IMG/VR virus record: IMGVR_UViG_3300033997_000086
Coordinates: 1-37,008 of that record
Direction: 5' to 3' (one strand)
Length of the DNA stretch: 37,008 nt
DNA from: a virus
Below the pieces are notes generated by a model. It made no database searches, was not told the DNA's origin, and saw only the letters and a program-made list of their open reading frames with translations. Shown here piece after piece: positions 28,312 to 35,222 of this stretch. The translations under genes and the position numbers were made by a program. Each line of letters opens with the position of its first letter. The stretch's first letter is position 1.

Positions 28312-29685
28312 CTAGAGCAAGCGCGCCACAGCCCTCGGATCGGGTACGGCGCGAAGCTCGACCGCGCCAAACTTCACAACGCCGGTACCGGAGGCGCCAC
28401 CGCCAGTCGAGCCGACGCGCACCTCAAGGCGCCAACGCAACGTGGCGCTACCGCTGACGATCTGAATCGGCGGCGTGACCAGCATCCCGTTGCTCATGGC
28501 GCGGGTGGGCAACTTGATGTTGCCGGCGCCATCGTCGAACGGCTCAAGGTCGTAGGCGATCAGGCCGTTGGTGCCGTTGTCCTTCAGGTACAGGCTGACG
28601 CCCTGCCAGCCGTTGAAGCTGCCGATGTCGGCCTCTACCGATGCCTGCACCCACGTGCCAGCCGGGTAGGTGTGCGTGGTGTCGGCGCTGTTGGTGCGGA
28701 AATAGATCAGGCTGTCGGTTGCGCCCGGCGTGCAGGTCAGCACCTGATAGTCGCCACGGCCATCGGCTCGGGTCTCTTTGGTGCAGGCCACCGTAGCGGC
28801 GCCGCTTGATACCTCGACGCGCATTCCGGTTGCGACAGTGCCAGTAGCGCCAGACGCCACAGCAGTGCCGCCAGTGCCGGTGCAGAACGGGTTGGTGAGC
28901 AGGTTCCCCAGCGGGTTGTTCGTGGCGTCGTACTTGTCATCCGGCGACCACACGCGCGGCGCAGGATCAGGTAGGAAGCGCTGCAGGAACGTAGCCAGGG
29001 CCTCACCCACTGCCACGCCACCAGGCGGGGAGAAGTGAATGCCGTCGTTGGAGTAGCCAGAGCGCGGCTCACCGTCAGCGCTTGCCGGGTCTACCCAGGC
29101 TTGGTTCCAGTCGAACAGGTAGCAACCATCGGTAACGTCGCAGAACTCGCGGGTCTTCTGGTTGATCCAGGCCGCTTTCTTGCGCTCGGCGCCGCCAGAG
29201 GCCCAGGACGAAACGCCCCGGCTCAGGATCGGCAGCATGATTACGACGATGCCGTAGGACAGGTAGAACTGCGCCAGGCTCTCGCGAGCTGCCTGGATCA
29301 CTTCCTTGGCTACCGGCGCCATGTCGTTGGTACCGGAGTCGAGGATAATCAGGTCGCACTTCAGCGACTCGGCCAGGTACCCCCTGCGCGCGTCGATCAG
29401 CGCAGCAGTCTGGCCAGAGACGCCAGCATTCAAGCCACGGAAGCTGCGAGTCGCACCAACTACCTGCGACGGCTCCCAGCCCTGATACACGGCCGGGTCG
29501 TGCCAGATCTCACAAGAGAAGCGACCACGCGAGAAGTAGCGCGCCCACGACAGCCAGCCACGGTTCCAGTGACTGATCTTGGCGCTGGTGGCCACATCGT
29601 TCTGTTGCACCAGGGACGTGCCAATGACGCCCACGCGGTTGCCTGGCCTACGAGTCTCGTAAGCTACGCTGCCTCGAAAAGCCAT
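28312..29685 (-). CDS. SGNH/GDSL hydrolase with beta-sandwich tail, spike-like
   Basis: 457 aa, first gene of the late operon. SGNH blocks are present: IGTSL (Ser24), NAGVSG (Gly88-91), GTNDM (Asn120) and DGIHFS (Asp214, His217). Residues 240-457 read as a carbohydrate-binding-like beta sandwich (LGNLLTNPFCTGTGG, then TWVQASVEADIGSFNGWQGV). SGNH enzymes remove acetyl or acyl groups, for example from capsule or LPS sugars, and occur in phage tailspikes. No signal peptide or membrane segment. GAGG lies seven bases before ATG 29685. Could be a virion-borne deacetylase or a lysis/host-modification enzyme; virion role is inferred. Confidence 0.7.
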   Translation of the reverse strand: MAFRGSVAYETRRPGNRVGVIGTSLVQQNDVATSAKISHWNRGWLSWARYFSRGRFSCEIWHDPAVYQGWEPSQVVGATRSFRGLNAGVSGQTAALIDARRGYLAESLKCDLIILDSGTNDMAPVAKEVIQAARESLAQFYLSYGIVVIMLPILSRGVSSWASGGAERKKAAWINQKTREFCDVTDGCYLFDWNQAWVDPASADGEPRSGYSNDGIHFSPPGGVAVGEALATFLQRFLPDPAPRVWSPDDKYDATNNPLGNLLTNPFCTGTGGTAVASGATGTVATGMRVEVSSGAATVACTKETRADGRGDYQVLTCTPGATDSLIYFRTNSADTTHTYPAGTWVQASVEADIGSFNGWQGVSLYLKDNGTNGLIAYDLEPFDDGAGNIKLPTRAMSNGMLVTPPIQIVSGSATLRWRLEVRVGSTGGGASGTGVVKFGAVELRAVPDPRAVARLL

Positions 29686-29881
29686 CTCAAAACCTCATGG
29701 GCGCTTACTGAGCCTGGTCCGGCTCTGGGTACTGCGTGGAGATAGGTTCATGCGGCCGGTGCTCAACTCCGGCTAACGGCCGCTCAATCGCAGCCCAGCA
29801 ACTCGCGCCGCTACTGCCGCGCATTCGCATGAATAGGGTGCCGCCCTTGCGGACGGCGTAGCGCTGGGGAGGCGCTGAAAC
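29686..29881 (-). other. Late leader, gene-free
   Basis: 196 bases between the tR'-like terminator and the first late gene. No reading frame is convincing. Contains short inverted repeats, for example GCCGG with CCGGC near 29758-29776. It is probably the untranslated leader of the late mRNA; a Q-binding site may lie closer to the promoter. Confidence 0.4.
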
Positions 29882-29909
29882 GAAAAAACCCCGGCGCTAG
29901 GGCCAGGGC
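29882..29909 (-). terminator. tR'-like terminator after late promoter
   Basis: On the minus strand CCCTGGC pairs with GCCGGGG around CCTAGC, followed by TTTTTT. It is centred about 40 bases after the predicted late start point. Without antitermination the late transcript would end after roughly 50 bases, as at lambda tR'. Confidence 0.88.
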
Positions 29910-29942
29910 TTCGTCGAGCGGTAAAACCGCATCATTGGCAGA

Positions 29943-29971
29943 AATGTACTGGTTTATGTTGACACGGTCAA
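29943..29971 (-). promoter_or_regulatory. Late promoter (pR'-like, sigma70)
   Basis: Minus-strand TTGACC (29971-29966) and TACATT (29948-29943) are separated by 17 bases, a good sigma70 -35/-10 pair. Transcription would start near 29936 and pass a GCGGT/ACCGC hairpin (29918-29930) and then the terminator at 29882-29909. It lies right after the Q-like gene, exactly where lambdoid phages have pR'. Confidence 0.75.
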
Positions 29972-29986
29972 GTGTGTTTGCAGCAT

Positions 29987-30361
29987 TCAGGCAGCCATTT
30001 GTTCGATTCGATCCGCCTTCATGTCGAGCACGGCTTGGACGTAGCAGGTTCCGGCATACAGCAGCTCGCGCACCTTGAGGCGGTGCAGGTTCATCACCTT
30101 ACCCACCCCATGCATCGTGCGCCCGGTGGCGTAGTACAGCATCACCGCCTTGGCCATCTCCGGATCGCGCCGGCCCATGCGCGCCAGTATCGAGTCCACC
30201 AGCATTGCGTCCTCGTCCGTGATCGCAGCAGCCGGCGCGTAGTGCTGAGCCACGTTATCCCGCATCAGGGCGTAGCACGGCGAGACGTAGCCCGGCACGC
30301 CTGTGCTCTGCCATACCCAGCGGCCCCACTGCGTCAGAAGATCCTCGGCGATGTGTCTCAT
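29987..30361 (-). CDS. Q: Late antitermination protein Q-like
   Basis: 124 aa. Start at ATG 30361 overlapping the preceding stop. RHIAEDLLTQWGRWVWQSTG at the N-terminus and YALMRDNV, then DAMLVDSILARMGRRDPEMA and MAKAVMLYYATGRTMHGVGK, follow the antitermination Q family (ANT_Q-type), with an HTH-like C-terminal segment (LHRLKVRELLYAGTCYVQAV). Q binds at the late promoter and lets polymerase ignore terminators. The pR'-tR' pair beginning 16 bases downstream strongly supports this. Confidence 0.82.
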   Translation of the reverse strand: MRHIAEDLLTQWGRWVWQSTGVPGYVSPCYALMRDNVAQHYAPAAAITDEDAMLVDSILARMGRRDPEMAKAVMLYYATGRTMHGVGKVMNLHRLKVRELLYAGTCYVQAVLDMKADRIEQMAA

Positions 30362-31491
30362 GCAGCCTCCTGACTTACCATGTCCGAGTTGATGACCACG
30401 CGGCTCACCTCGCCGAACTCGCGGTGATAGGTGATGACCTTCGCGTCTCGGCCTGTGATCCACCCGCCCCGAGCTGCATAGGCATCTGCCGGCGCCAACG
30501 TGCGGTGCTGCTCCACAATCATCAGGTTGTTCTCCTTGACGTCGACGTGGTGCAGGTGGCCCAGGTGCGCATAGGCGTGCTTAGTGCGCCCGAACAGCTC
30601 GCGGAACTGCGCCGCGAACACCTCCGAGACGTTGGAGACCTTGCGCTTGTGCCCGTGATGGAAGAACAGCGCAGTCTTGCCGAACTCGTAGGCGTTGTAC
30701 GGCGAAGGGCTGCGATCCACAGTCACGCGCGGCTCGTTCTCGTAAAGCACAGAGAACCACTCGCGCAGCCAAATCTGCGACACCGGGTCGTGGTTGGCGT
30801 CGGCCATGATGATGTGCACCTGGCGGTGCTTGCTGAGCAGCATGCCGATCACCTGGCGCAGCACGCGGATAGCTGAACGCACCACCTTGGCAAAACGCGT
30901 ATCGACGTCGAGCAAGTGCTTACTAGCCGGCGTTACCGCATCCATTCCGTCGAAGTGCAGGAAGTCGGAGAGCTGTGCAAATACACCGACGTCAGCCGCT
31001 GGCGATTGCTGGATGGCTTGAGCAAACCACTTCACCACCAGCGACTCGGCCTTGCGCAGATCCCAATCAGCGCCGGTCTCTTCATGCCAGCTCAGCATGC
31101 CCATGTGGTAGTCGGTGATGACGTACAGGTTCAGCAGCTCGGGCATGGTCACGGCGGGGGCAGGGACCAAAGAGGCCCTTGGAATTTCCTCGGCAAAGGC
31201 CTGCACGGCCTCCTGCATGAGCTGCAGTTGCCGCTCATGATCAATGCTCGACTTCACCCACTGCAGTACCGGCTTGCCTTCCTTGTACAGCGTGGAGGCG
31301 CCTTTGAGGTGGAAGCCGTCCGGCACTTGGTGGCGCAGGTCGTGCTCGGGGCTCCAGCCCTGCCGAGCTAGCTTTGCTCGGCGCCGCTCAATGTTGCGAA
31401 TATCAACGCCGAAGTGATTGGCCGCCGCACGGTTCGACATGGTGGTCAACGCTTCCTTCAACTGTTCATCAGTGAACTTGGCGGCAGGCAT
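30358..31491 (-). CDS. Metallophosphoesterase with N-terminal HTH (377 aa)
   Basis: N-terminal HTH-like region (MSNRAAANHFGVDIRNIERR, about 18-37), then a calcineurin-like fold: DYHMG (Asp127, His129), SDFLHFDG (Asp176), ANHD (Asn233-His234-Asp235), HHGHKR (His279-His281) and LGHLHH (His312, His314). These are the di-metal ligands of phosphodiesterases and phosphatases. Such genes occur upstream of Q in several Pseudomonas and related phages. The substrate (DNA or nucleotide) is unknown. Overlaps its neighbours. Confidence 0.82.
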   Translation of the reverse strand: MPAAKFTDEQLKEALTTMSNRAAANHFGVDIRNIERRRAKLARQGWSPEHDLRHQVPDGFHLKGASTLYKEGKPVLQWVKSSIDHERQLQLMQEAVQAFAEEIPRASLVPAPAVTMPELLNLYVITDYHMGMLSWHEETGADWDLRKAESLVVKWFAQAIQQSPAADVGVFAQLSDFLHFDGMDAVTPASKHLLDVDTRFAKVVRSAIRVLRQVIGMLLSKHRQVHIIMADANHDPVSQIWLREWFSVLYENEPRVTVDRSPSPYNAYEFGKTALFFHHGHKRKVSNVSEVFAAQFRELFGRTKHAYAHLGHLHHVDVKENNLMIVEQHRTLAPADAYAARGGWITGRDAKVITYHREFGEVSRVVINSDMVSQEAA

Positions 31492-31769
31492 CAGGCTTGC
31501 TCCTGTTCAAGGGCTTCAGCTTTGAGCGCGGCATAGGCCACGCAGTCTTCTGCGCTGTCGGCGTGGAATGCCGGGTTCTGCCACTGGCGCACGTCCTTGA
31601 GTATCTGGAGCAGCAGCCAGCCTTCGCTCTCGCGTATGTTAAGGCCAGTGATAGCGTTGAATGCCATGACGGCTTTTCCCATGGAGCGCTCGCCCTCGGG
31701 CTTGTCGTACTGCTTGCCGCGCTCGATCATCAGGGCTTGGGCTTTTCCTAAATACTCGTCGGCGCGCAT
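31491..31769 (-). CDS. DUF6378-like protein (92 aa)
   Basis: Start at ATG 31769. Sequence RADEYLGKAQALMIERGKQY, then FNAITGLNIRESEGWLLLQI and DSAEDCVAYAALKAEALEQE, follows the small helical phage proteins of the DUF6378 type. Function unknown; it may bind nucleotides by analogy with all-alpha phage pyrophosphatase-like folds. Overlaps the preceding nuclease-like gene by 22 bases and the next by one. Confidence 0.65.
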   Translation of the reverse strand: MRADEYLGKAQALMIERGKQYDKPEGERSMGKAVMAFNAITGLNIRESEGWLLLQILKDVRQWQNPAFHADSAEDCVAYAALKAEALEQEQA

Positions 31770-32152
31770 GGCATTCCATCCCGTACAAGTTGAAAAAAGT
31801 CTTCTGGCTCGATAGCGGCCCAGCTCTTGCGGGGCTGCCAGGAGTCGTTGAGGTCTGCCATATCGACGTAGCAGGTCCAGCCTCGGCGGTTGACCTTGAT
31901 GGCGAGTACGGGCTTGGCCTTGGCTGCTTCGGCCTGCTCGATGGTCTGCGCCCACATGTTGAGCAGCTCGGAGCGCGTAGGCACATTGGCCCGCGCCTTG
32001 ATCTCCGGCGCCCAGCCATACAGCCCCTTCAGGTCATGCCCGCCGCTGCGGGATTGGTCGAGGTTGCGCTCAACCTTTACGCCCAAGTGGTCGAGGCACA
32101 GGCGGGCAAAGTCGAGCTCCACTCTGGCGCCCTTGGCGCGGGAGTTAGGCAT
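31748..32152 (-). CDS. PD-(D/E)XK nuclease-like protein (134 aa)
   Basis: N-terminus PNSRAKGARVELDFARLCLD, then GVKVERNLDQSRSGGHDLKG and WAPEIKARAN. Asp40 (GGHD), Glu50 and Lys52 (EIK) give a PD-(D/E)XK-type active site, as in phage resolvase-like or DNA-repair nucleases found in ninB regions. It probably processes recombination intermediates, but no partner or substrate can be read. Overlaps the next gene by 22 bases. Confidence 0.7.
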   Translation of the reverse strand: MPNSRAKGARVELDFARLCLDHLGVKVERNLDQSRSGGHDLKGLYGWAPEIKARANVPTRSELLNMWAQTIEQAEAAKAKPVLAIKVNRRGWTCYVDMADLNDSWQPRKSWAAIEPEDFFQLVRDGMPCAPTSI

Positions 32153-32516
32153 CTGCTACCCACTCGTAAGTGGCCGCGAAAATATCCGGCTTGCACGGAT
32201 ACCGTTCACCCTTGACGCCAGTGATGATCCAATCGCCGGGGCAGACGATGTGGCCGCCTTCCAGGGTTTCTATCCACCCATGATCGTGCATGGTCTTGCC
32301 ACAGTGCTCGCACTGGCGTTCGCCACTGACTTTGGGGTGGCGGAAGTAGCGCACGATGTCGCCCTCCCAAGCGTTAGCCTTGCGCTCCTCAGGGGTGAAA
32401 TCGCGCAGCTCGCCGCCATCTAGCCCGGGGGGCGTCTTGCTGTAGTCAAGCGGGTGGTCGCCGTTCTTAAACCATTGAGTTGCTTCGATAACAACAGGGA
32501 TCTTTCTAAATTTCAC
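32145..32516 (-). CDS. Conserved phage protein with zinc-type Cys pair (123 aa)
   Basis: N-terminus KFRKIPVVIEATQWF, a common phage start, a central CEHCGKTMHDHGWIETLEGG segment with two Cys and several His residues, and PGDWIITGVKGERYPCKPDI near the end. The final KPDIFAATYEWV is also a recurrent phage ending. Widespread in phages of Gram-negative bacteria; role unknown. Overlaps both neighbours. Confidence 0.7.
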   Translation of the reverse strand: MKFRKIPVVIEATQWFKNGDHPLDYSKTPPGLDGGELRDFTPEERKANAWEGDIVRYFRHPKVSGERQCEHCGKTMHDHGWIETLEGGHIVCPGDWIITGVKGERYPCKPDIFAATYEWVADA

Positions 32517-32737
32517 GCCGCCCTCTCCTGCGCCGCCATATGCGACTCACATGCTTGCTTGGCCTTCTCGGCATCGACGCCGGAGAAGATGATTCGACCT
32601 GCCGGGCAGCGCGCTATGTAGACCTCTGCGCCTTCGGGCATGTAGCGCGAGACGACGTAGCCTTCCTCGGACTCAATCGCGCATTTGGAGCGCGTTGGCT
32701 CGCCGCGCACCGTGAACTTGTGGGCTGTCCACTTCAT
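32513..32737 (-). CDS. Hypothetical protein (74 aa)
   Basis: Start at ATG 32737 (ATGA overlap with the upstream gene). Beta-rich with alternating charges (KWTAHKFTVRGEPTRSKCAI, EGYVVSRYMPEGAEVYIARC) and a helical end (EKAKQACESHMAAQERAA). No family is recognised. Its place in a tightly overlapping block supports it being real. Confidence 0.6.
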   Translation of the reverse strand: MKWTAHKFTVRGEPTRSKCAIESEEGYVVSRYMPEGAEVYIARCPAGRIIFSGVDAEKAKQACESHMAAQERAA

Positions 32738-32916
32738 GCGGGCTCCTCCATTACAGAAGTAACGACACAGAGAGATGATGCCCAACGCTTGTCTTGTTCC
32801 GACGCAAGCTCAGGGTCAAGGTCGTAGTTCTCCCACCACCTAGACAGCGCATACGATTCCATCGGGGTTTCTGCCGAGATGACCAAAGTTCCTTTCTCGT
32901 TGATTTCGGCTTTCAT
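32734..32916 (-). CDS. Hypothetical protein (60 aa)
   Basis: Overlaps its neighbours by four bases on each side. Begins MKAEINEKGTLVISAETPME and continues SYALSRWWENYDLDPELASE, a short mixed alpha/beta protein with an aromatic pair. No domain is known; it is part of the early leftward operon. Confidence 0.6.
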   Translation of the reverse strand: MKAEINEKGTLVISAETPMESYALSRWWENYDLDPELASEQDKRWASSLCVVTSVMEEPA

Positions 32917-33119
32917 GCGCCGTCCTCCGGCTCAAAGCTGATCGCGTTGAAGTCGAGATCCGACATCAGCCGGTAGAGGTGCCCGATCATCATCACGGTC
33001 GGGATACCTTTTTCGATACCGAAGTGGATGGCGCCGAGCAGGTACGTCTCGAACTCCTCAGAGTCCCGCATTAGGGCCTCGTACTTGTCGCGCTTGAACT
33101 GGACGATGATGTCGGTCAT
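32913..33119 (-). CDS. Hypothetical protein (68 aa)
   Basis: ATGA-type overlap. Helix-rich sequence (MTDIIVQFKRDKYEALMRDS, FETYLLGAIHFGIEKGI) ending with LYRLMSDLDFNAISFEPED. No motif is recognised. Probably an accessory protein of the early leftward operon. Confidence 0.6.
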   Translation of the reverse strand: MTDIIVQFKRDKYEALMRDSEEFETYLLGAIHFGIEKGIPTVMMIGHLYRLMSDLDFNAISFEPEDGA

Positions 33120-33349
33120 TGATCCGGCCTCCCCTTCACATGCTGCTTACGGATAGAGCCGATCCACTCCAGCTCATGCGGCTTGATTAGCCAGGCCCAT
33201 TCCACGAACCGGGCCTTGAGCAGCCCGAGGCGCATCGTCGAGGTGTCATCTCCTACCAGCACGACGCGACCGCTCTTGGTGCGCACCGCCATCCCGGGCG
33301 CGAACTTGGCCGGCGCTTCCTTGCTCCAGTCGAGGGTGAGAATCGTCAT
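33116..33349 (-). CDS. Hypothetical protein (77 aa)
   Basis: Start at ATG 33349, overlapping the Ref-like gene stop. MTILTLDWSKEAPAKFAPGM, then AVRTKSGRVVLVGDDTSTMR, a small beta-barrel-like pattern, and a C-terminal Trp/Lys-rich segment. Such short proteins with a Gly-Met and R-V-V-L-V-G pattern are frequent in phages; function unknown. Confidence 0.6.
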   Translation of the reverse strand: MTILTLDWSKEAPAKFAPGMAVRTKSGRVVLVGDDTSTMRLGLLKARFVEWAWLIKPHELEWIGSIRKQHVKGRPDQ

Positions 33350-33651
33350 GCCGCCTCCTCGTCTCCGATCAGTTGGCGCACCAGAGTGAGCAGCGCGGCT
33401 TCGGTGCCGAATCGCTCGATGAACGCCTGTTTGCTCAGGTGAATGCTGGGTACTGCTGGGTGATGGGTGCCGCGATGGTGGGCAGCGCAAAGGCCGATAA
33501 CGTCGAAGTGGCTTGCGCGCTGGCCACGGCCTACGCCGGAGCGCGGGTGATGCAGCTCGGCCGGAGTGCCCGGAGTGCCTTGCAGGTAGCACGCCACGCA
33601 CCCCAGCGCCGCCACCTTGTCCATGTGCTGCTTCTCGGCTTTGGTGGTCAT
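33346..33651 (-). CDS. Ref-like HNH endonuclease (recombination enhancement)
   Basis: 101 aa. KVAALGCVACYLQGTPGTPA, LHHPRSGVGRGQRASHFDVI and GLCAAHHRGTHH fit the Ref family: a compact HNH-type nuclease with Cys18/Cys21 and the His34-His35 and His58-His59 residues. Phage P1 Ref is a RecA-dependent nuclease. It lies near ninB, as in other lambdoid early operons. A 101-aa length is short compared with P1 Ref (186 aa), but typical of the phage core domain. Confidence 0.8.
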   Translation of the reverse strand: MTTKAEKQHMDKVAALGCVACYLQGTPGTPAELHHPRSGVGRGQRASHFDVIGLCAAHHRGTHHPAVPSIHLSKQAFIERFGTEAALLTLVRQLIGDEEAA

Positions 33652-33947
33652 GCCGGCACCTCCCGAGACTTCTGCTGCTCGGGCTGGAAGTCGCCGCGAA
33701 GGGGCATGAGGTGGCTCTCTTCAAACAGCCCCCATGGCTTCCCCTCAATACTCACAAGGTCATCCGACGCAGCAAGCCAAAAGGGCCGATCCCCCACGGG
33801 CTCAGCAATCCGAAATGATCCACTTGGGTCTGTAAACCCTTCACCAGGCCAAACCTCTTCAAGCAGTTCAACTGCCTTGCCAATGTTCTTTGGGTTGCGC
33901 ACGCATCCAACAACCAGCGCCAAATCCCCAGCCTTGAACTTGCTCAT
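33648..33947 (-). CDS. Conserved phage protein (99 aa)
   Basis: Start at ATG 33947, which overlaps the NinB stop; GGGAGGCCGC precedes it. KFKAGDLALVVGCVRNPKNI, then AVELLEEVWPGEGFTDPSGS and a mid-part with FRIAEPVGDRPFWLAASDDL, a small SH3-like barrel pattern often seen in phage proteins. Function unknown. Confidence 0.65.
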   Translation of the reverse strand: MSKFKAGDLALVVGCVRNPKNIGKAVELLEEVWPGEGFTDPSGSFRIAEPVGDRPFWLAASDDLVSIEGKPWGLFEESHLMPLRGDFQPEQQKSREVPA

Positions 33948-34345
33948 GCGGCCTCCCAATAGTCGCGAGTGGTGAACTTCACGCCGCGCTCGGCTGCGAA
34001 GGACTCCATGACGAGGAACATGTCGTTAAACCAGGACTTGGTTTGCTTGCGGGTAGCGACGCCGAGGACTACGAAGCCACCGTTGAGGCCTGGCACAACG
34101 TCCTGCTGCTGTACTGCGGCGCTGAAGACGTGCTTCCACGATTCCTCGTCCAGCCGGCGCCCGTGCCACTCAACCTGGCGGCTGATGTCGCGGAGCATTG
34201 CCCACATGCGCCGATTCTGAGCGTCGCTGCGGCACTCGTCCTTGAGGCACCAGGTCTTGCCGGAGTCGAGATCAATGCGCTCCAGGATCTGGATAGCGCG
34301 CTGGCGGTCCTGCTCGTTGCGCAGGGGGAAGGAGGGGTTAGCCAT
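33944..34345 (-). CDS. ninB: NinB-like recombination protein
   Basis: 133 aa (lambda NinB/Orf is 146). Recognised from PSFPLRNEQDRQRAIQILER, KDECRSDAQNRRMWAMLRDI, WHGRRLDEESWKHVFSAAVQ, then GLNGGFVVLGVATRKQTKSW and MESFAAERGVKF. NinB binds single-strand DNA and SSB and stands in for RecFOR in Red-type recombination. Overlaps the genes on both sides. Confidence 0.88.
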   Translation of the reverse strand: MANPSFPLRNEQDRQRAIQILERIDLDSGKTWCLKDECRSDAQNRRMWAMLRDISRQVEWHGRRLDEESWKHVFSAAVQQQDVVPGLNGGFVVLGVATRKQTKSWFNDMFLVMESFAAERGVKFTTRDYWEAA

Positions 34346-34802
34346 TTACGCCGCCCTCCTTGGCCATCAACGCGTCAATGTCGATATCGACATCAAGTCC
34401 AGTGCTATTGATTCCCTCGTCGCGTAACACTCCATCAAGCCAGAGCTGAAAGCCCGGCTGATCGCACAGCCACCGATACCGCTCAGCATCCTTGCGGTAC
34501 TGCTCTAGCTCGGCGCGGAGTTGGTCGCGCTCGAACTTGATATAGGCTTCGTAAATATCCAGCTCGCCAAGCAGGAAGAGGATGGCGGCGGGGTTGGCAG
34601 CCCCAACGTAAGCAATATTAGGAACGCTGTGCTCTGGGAAATTGTTATTCCCCTCCATTAGCACATACGCACCATCGTCCGTGTCCGCGATGATCTGGTA
34701 CTTCAAGATAAAGGCTTTGCCGTATGCGTTGCCTGCGCGCCATTCCTTATGCGATGCCGCCTCAGCCAACCGCCGCAGCTCCTGCTTGTTCACCTTATCC
34801 AT
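34338..34802 (-). CDS. Ead/Ea22-like protein (154 aa)
   Basis: Start at ATG 34802. The N-terminus KQELRRLAEAASHKEWRAGN and the AAN-P segment (GAANPAAILFLLGELDIYEA) are hallmarks of Ead/Ea22-like phage proteins. The middle is a coiled coil (RDQLRAELEQYRKDAERYRW) and the end acidic. Ead/Ea22 proteins are lambdoid early proteins linked to delay of host takeover in lambda; biochemical role unclear. Confidence 0.72.
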   Translation of the reverse strand: MDKVNKQELRRLAEAASHKEWRAGNAYGKAFILKYQIIADTDDGAYVLMEGNNNFPEHSVPNIAYVGAANPAAILFLLGELDIYEAYIKFERDQLRAELEQYRKDAERYRWLCDQPGFQLWLDGVLRDEGINSTGLDVDIDIDALMAKEGGVNG

Positions 34803-35001
34803 GGCGCTCTTCTCCCAGCGATGCACAGTCGAAGCACAGCCGCACACCAGGCACAGCAACCTGCCGCGCCTGCGGAATCGCCTCGTCACACTCAGCGCAG
34901 TGGGTACGGCTCACGCCGCGAAGCTGCATGCGGCTGATTCGGTCCTGGCGCTCGCGCTCTTGGCGGTCCATTTCGGCGTCTAGGAGTTGTTCGAAGTTCA
35001 T
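34795..35001 (-). CDS. DksA/TraR-type zinc-finger protein (68 aa)
   Basis: Start at ATG 35001 with GGAGG seven bases upstream; a TTG six bases earlier is less likely. Cys35-Cys38 and Cys56-Cys59 with IPQARQVAVPGVRLC between them match the C-terminal zinc finger of DksA/TraR proteins. The N-terminal helix (LLDAEMDRQERERQDR) is short, as in TraR-like phage proteins that bind RNA polymerase in the secondary channel. Likely a host transcription modulator. Confidence 0.82.
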   Translation of the reverse strand: MNFEQLLDAEMDRQERERQDRISRMQLRGVSRTHCAECDEAIPQARQVAVPGVRLCFDCASLGEERHG

Positions 35002-35003
35002 GC

Positions 35004-35222
35004 TCAATCCTCCACTGGCATGAGCCAGGACTTGCTGTTCGTGGGGGCCTGAAAAGTCCCGCCGTCTTCGCGGCTGAAGCGGCGAACTTCACGGCCAAAC
35101 TTGGCGTGGATCTGCTTGGGGTAAACGGCGCTGATTCGGGCCTCGACAGCCCCTCTTGCGCCCATGTCGATGCGCACCGGAGTGCCGACCGACAGGCTGT
35201 CTAGGAACGCGCGGCGGGTCAT
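35004..35222 (-). CDS. Hypothetical protein (72 aa)
   Basis: Overlaps the P-like gene by four bases. RRAFLDSLSVGTPVRIDMGA, then RGAVEARISAVYPKQIHAKF, with a small beta-rich pattern (VRRFSREDGGTF). No domain is recognised. It lies between replication and DksA-like genes in the early leftward operon. Confidence 0.6.
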   Translation of the reverse strand: MTRRAFLDSLSVGTPVRIDMGARGAVEARISAVYPKQIHAKFGREVRRFSREDGGTFQAPTNSKSWLMPVED

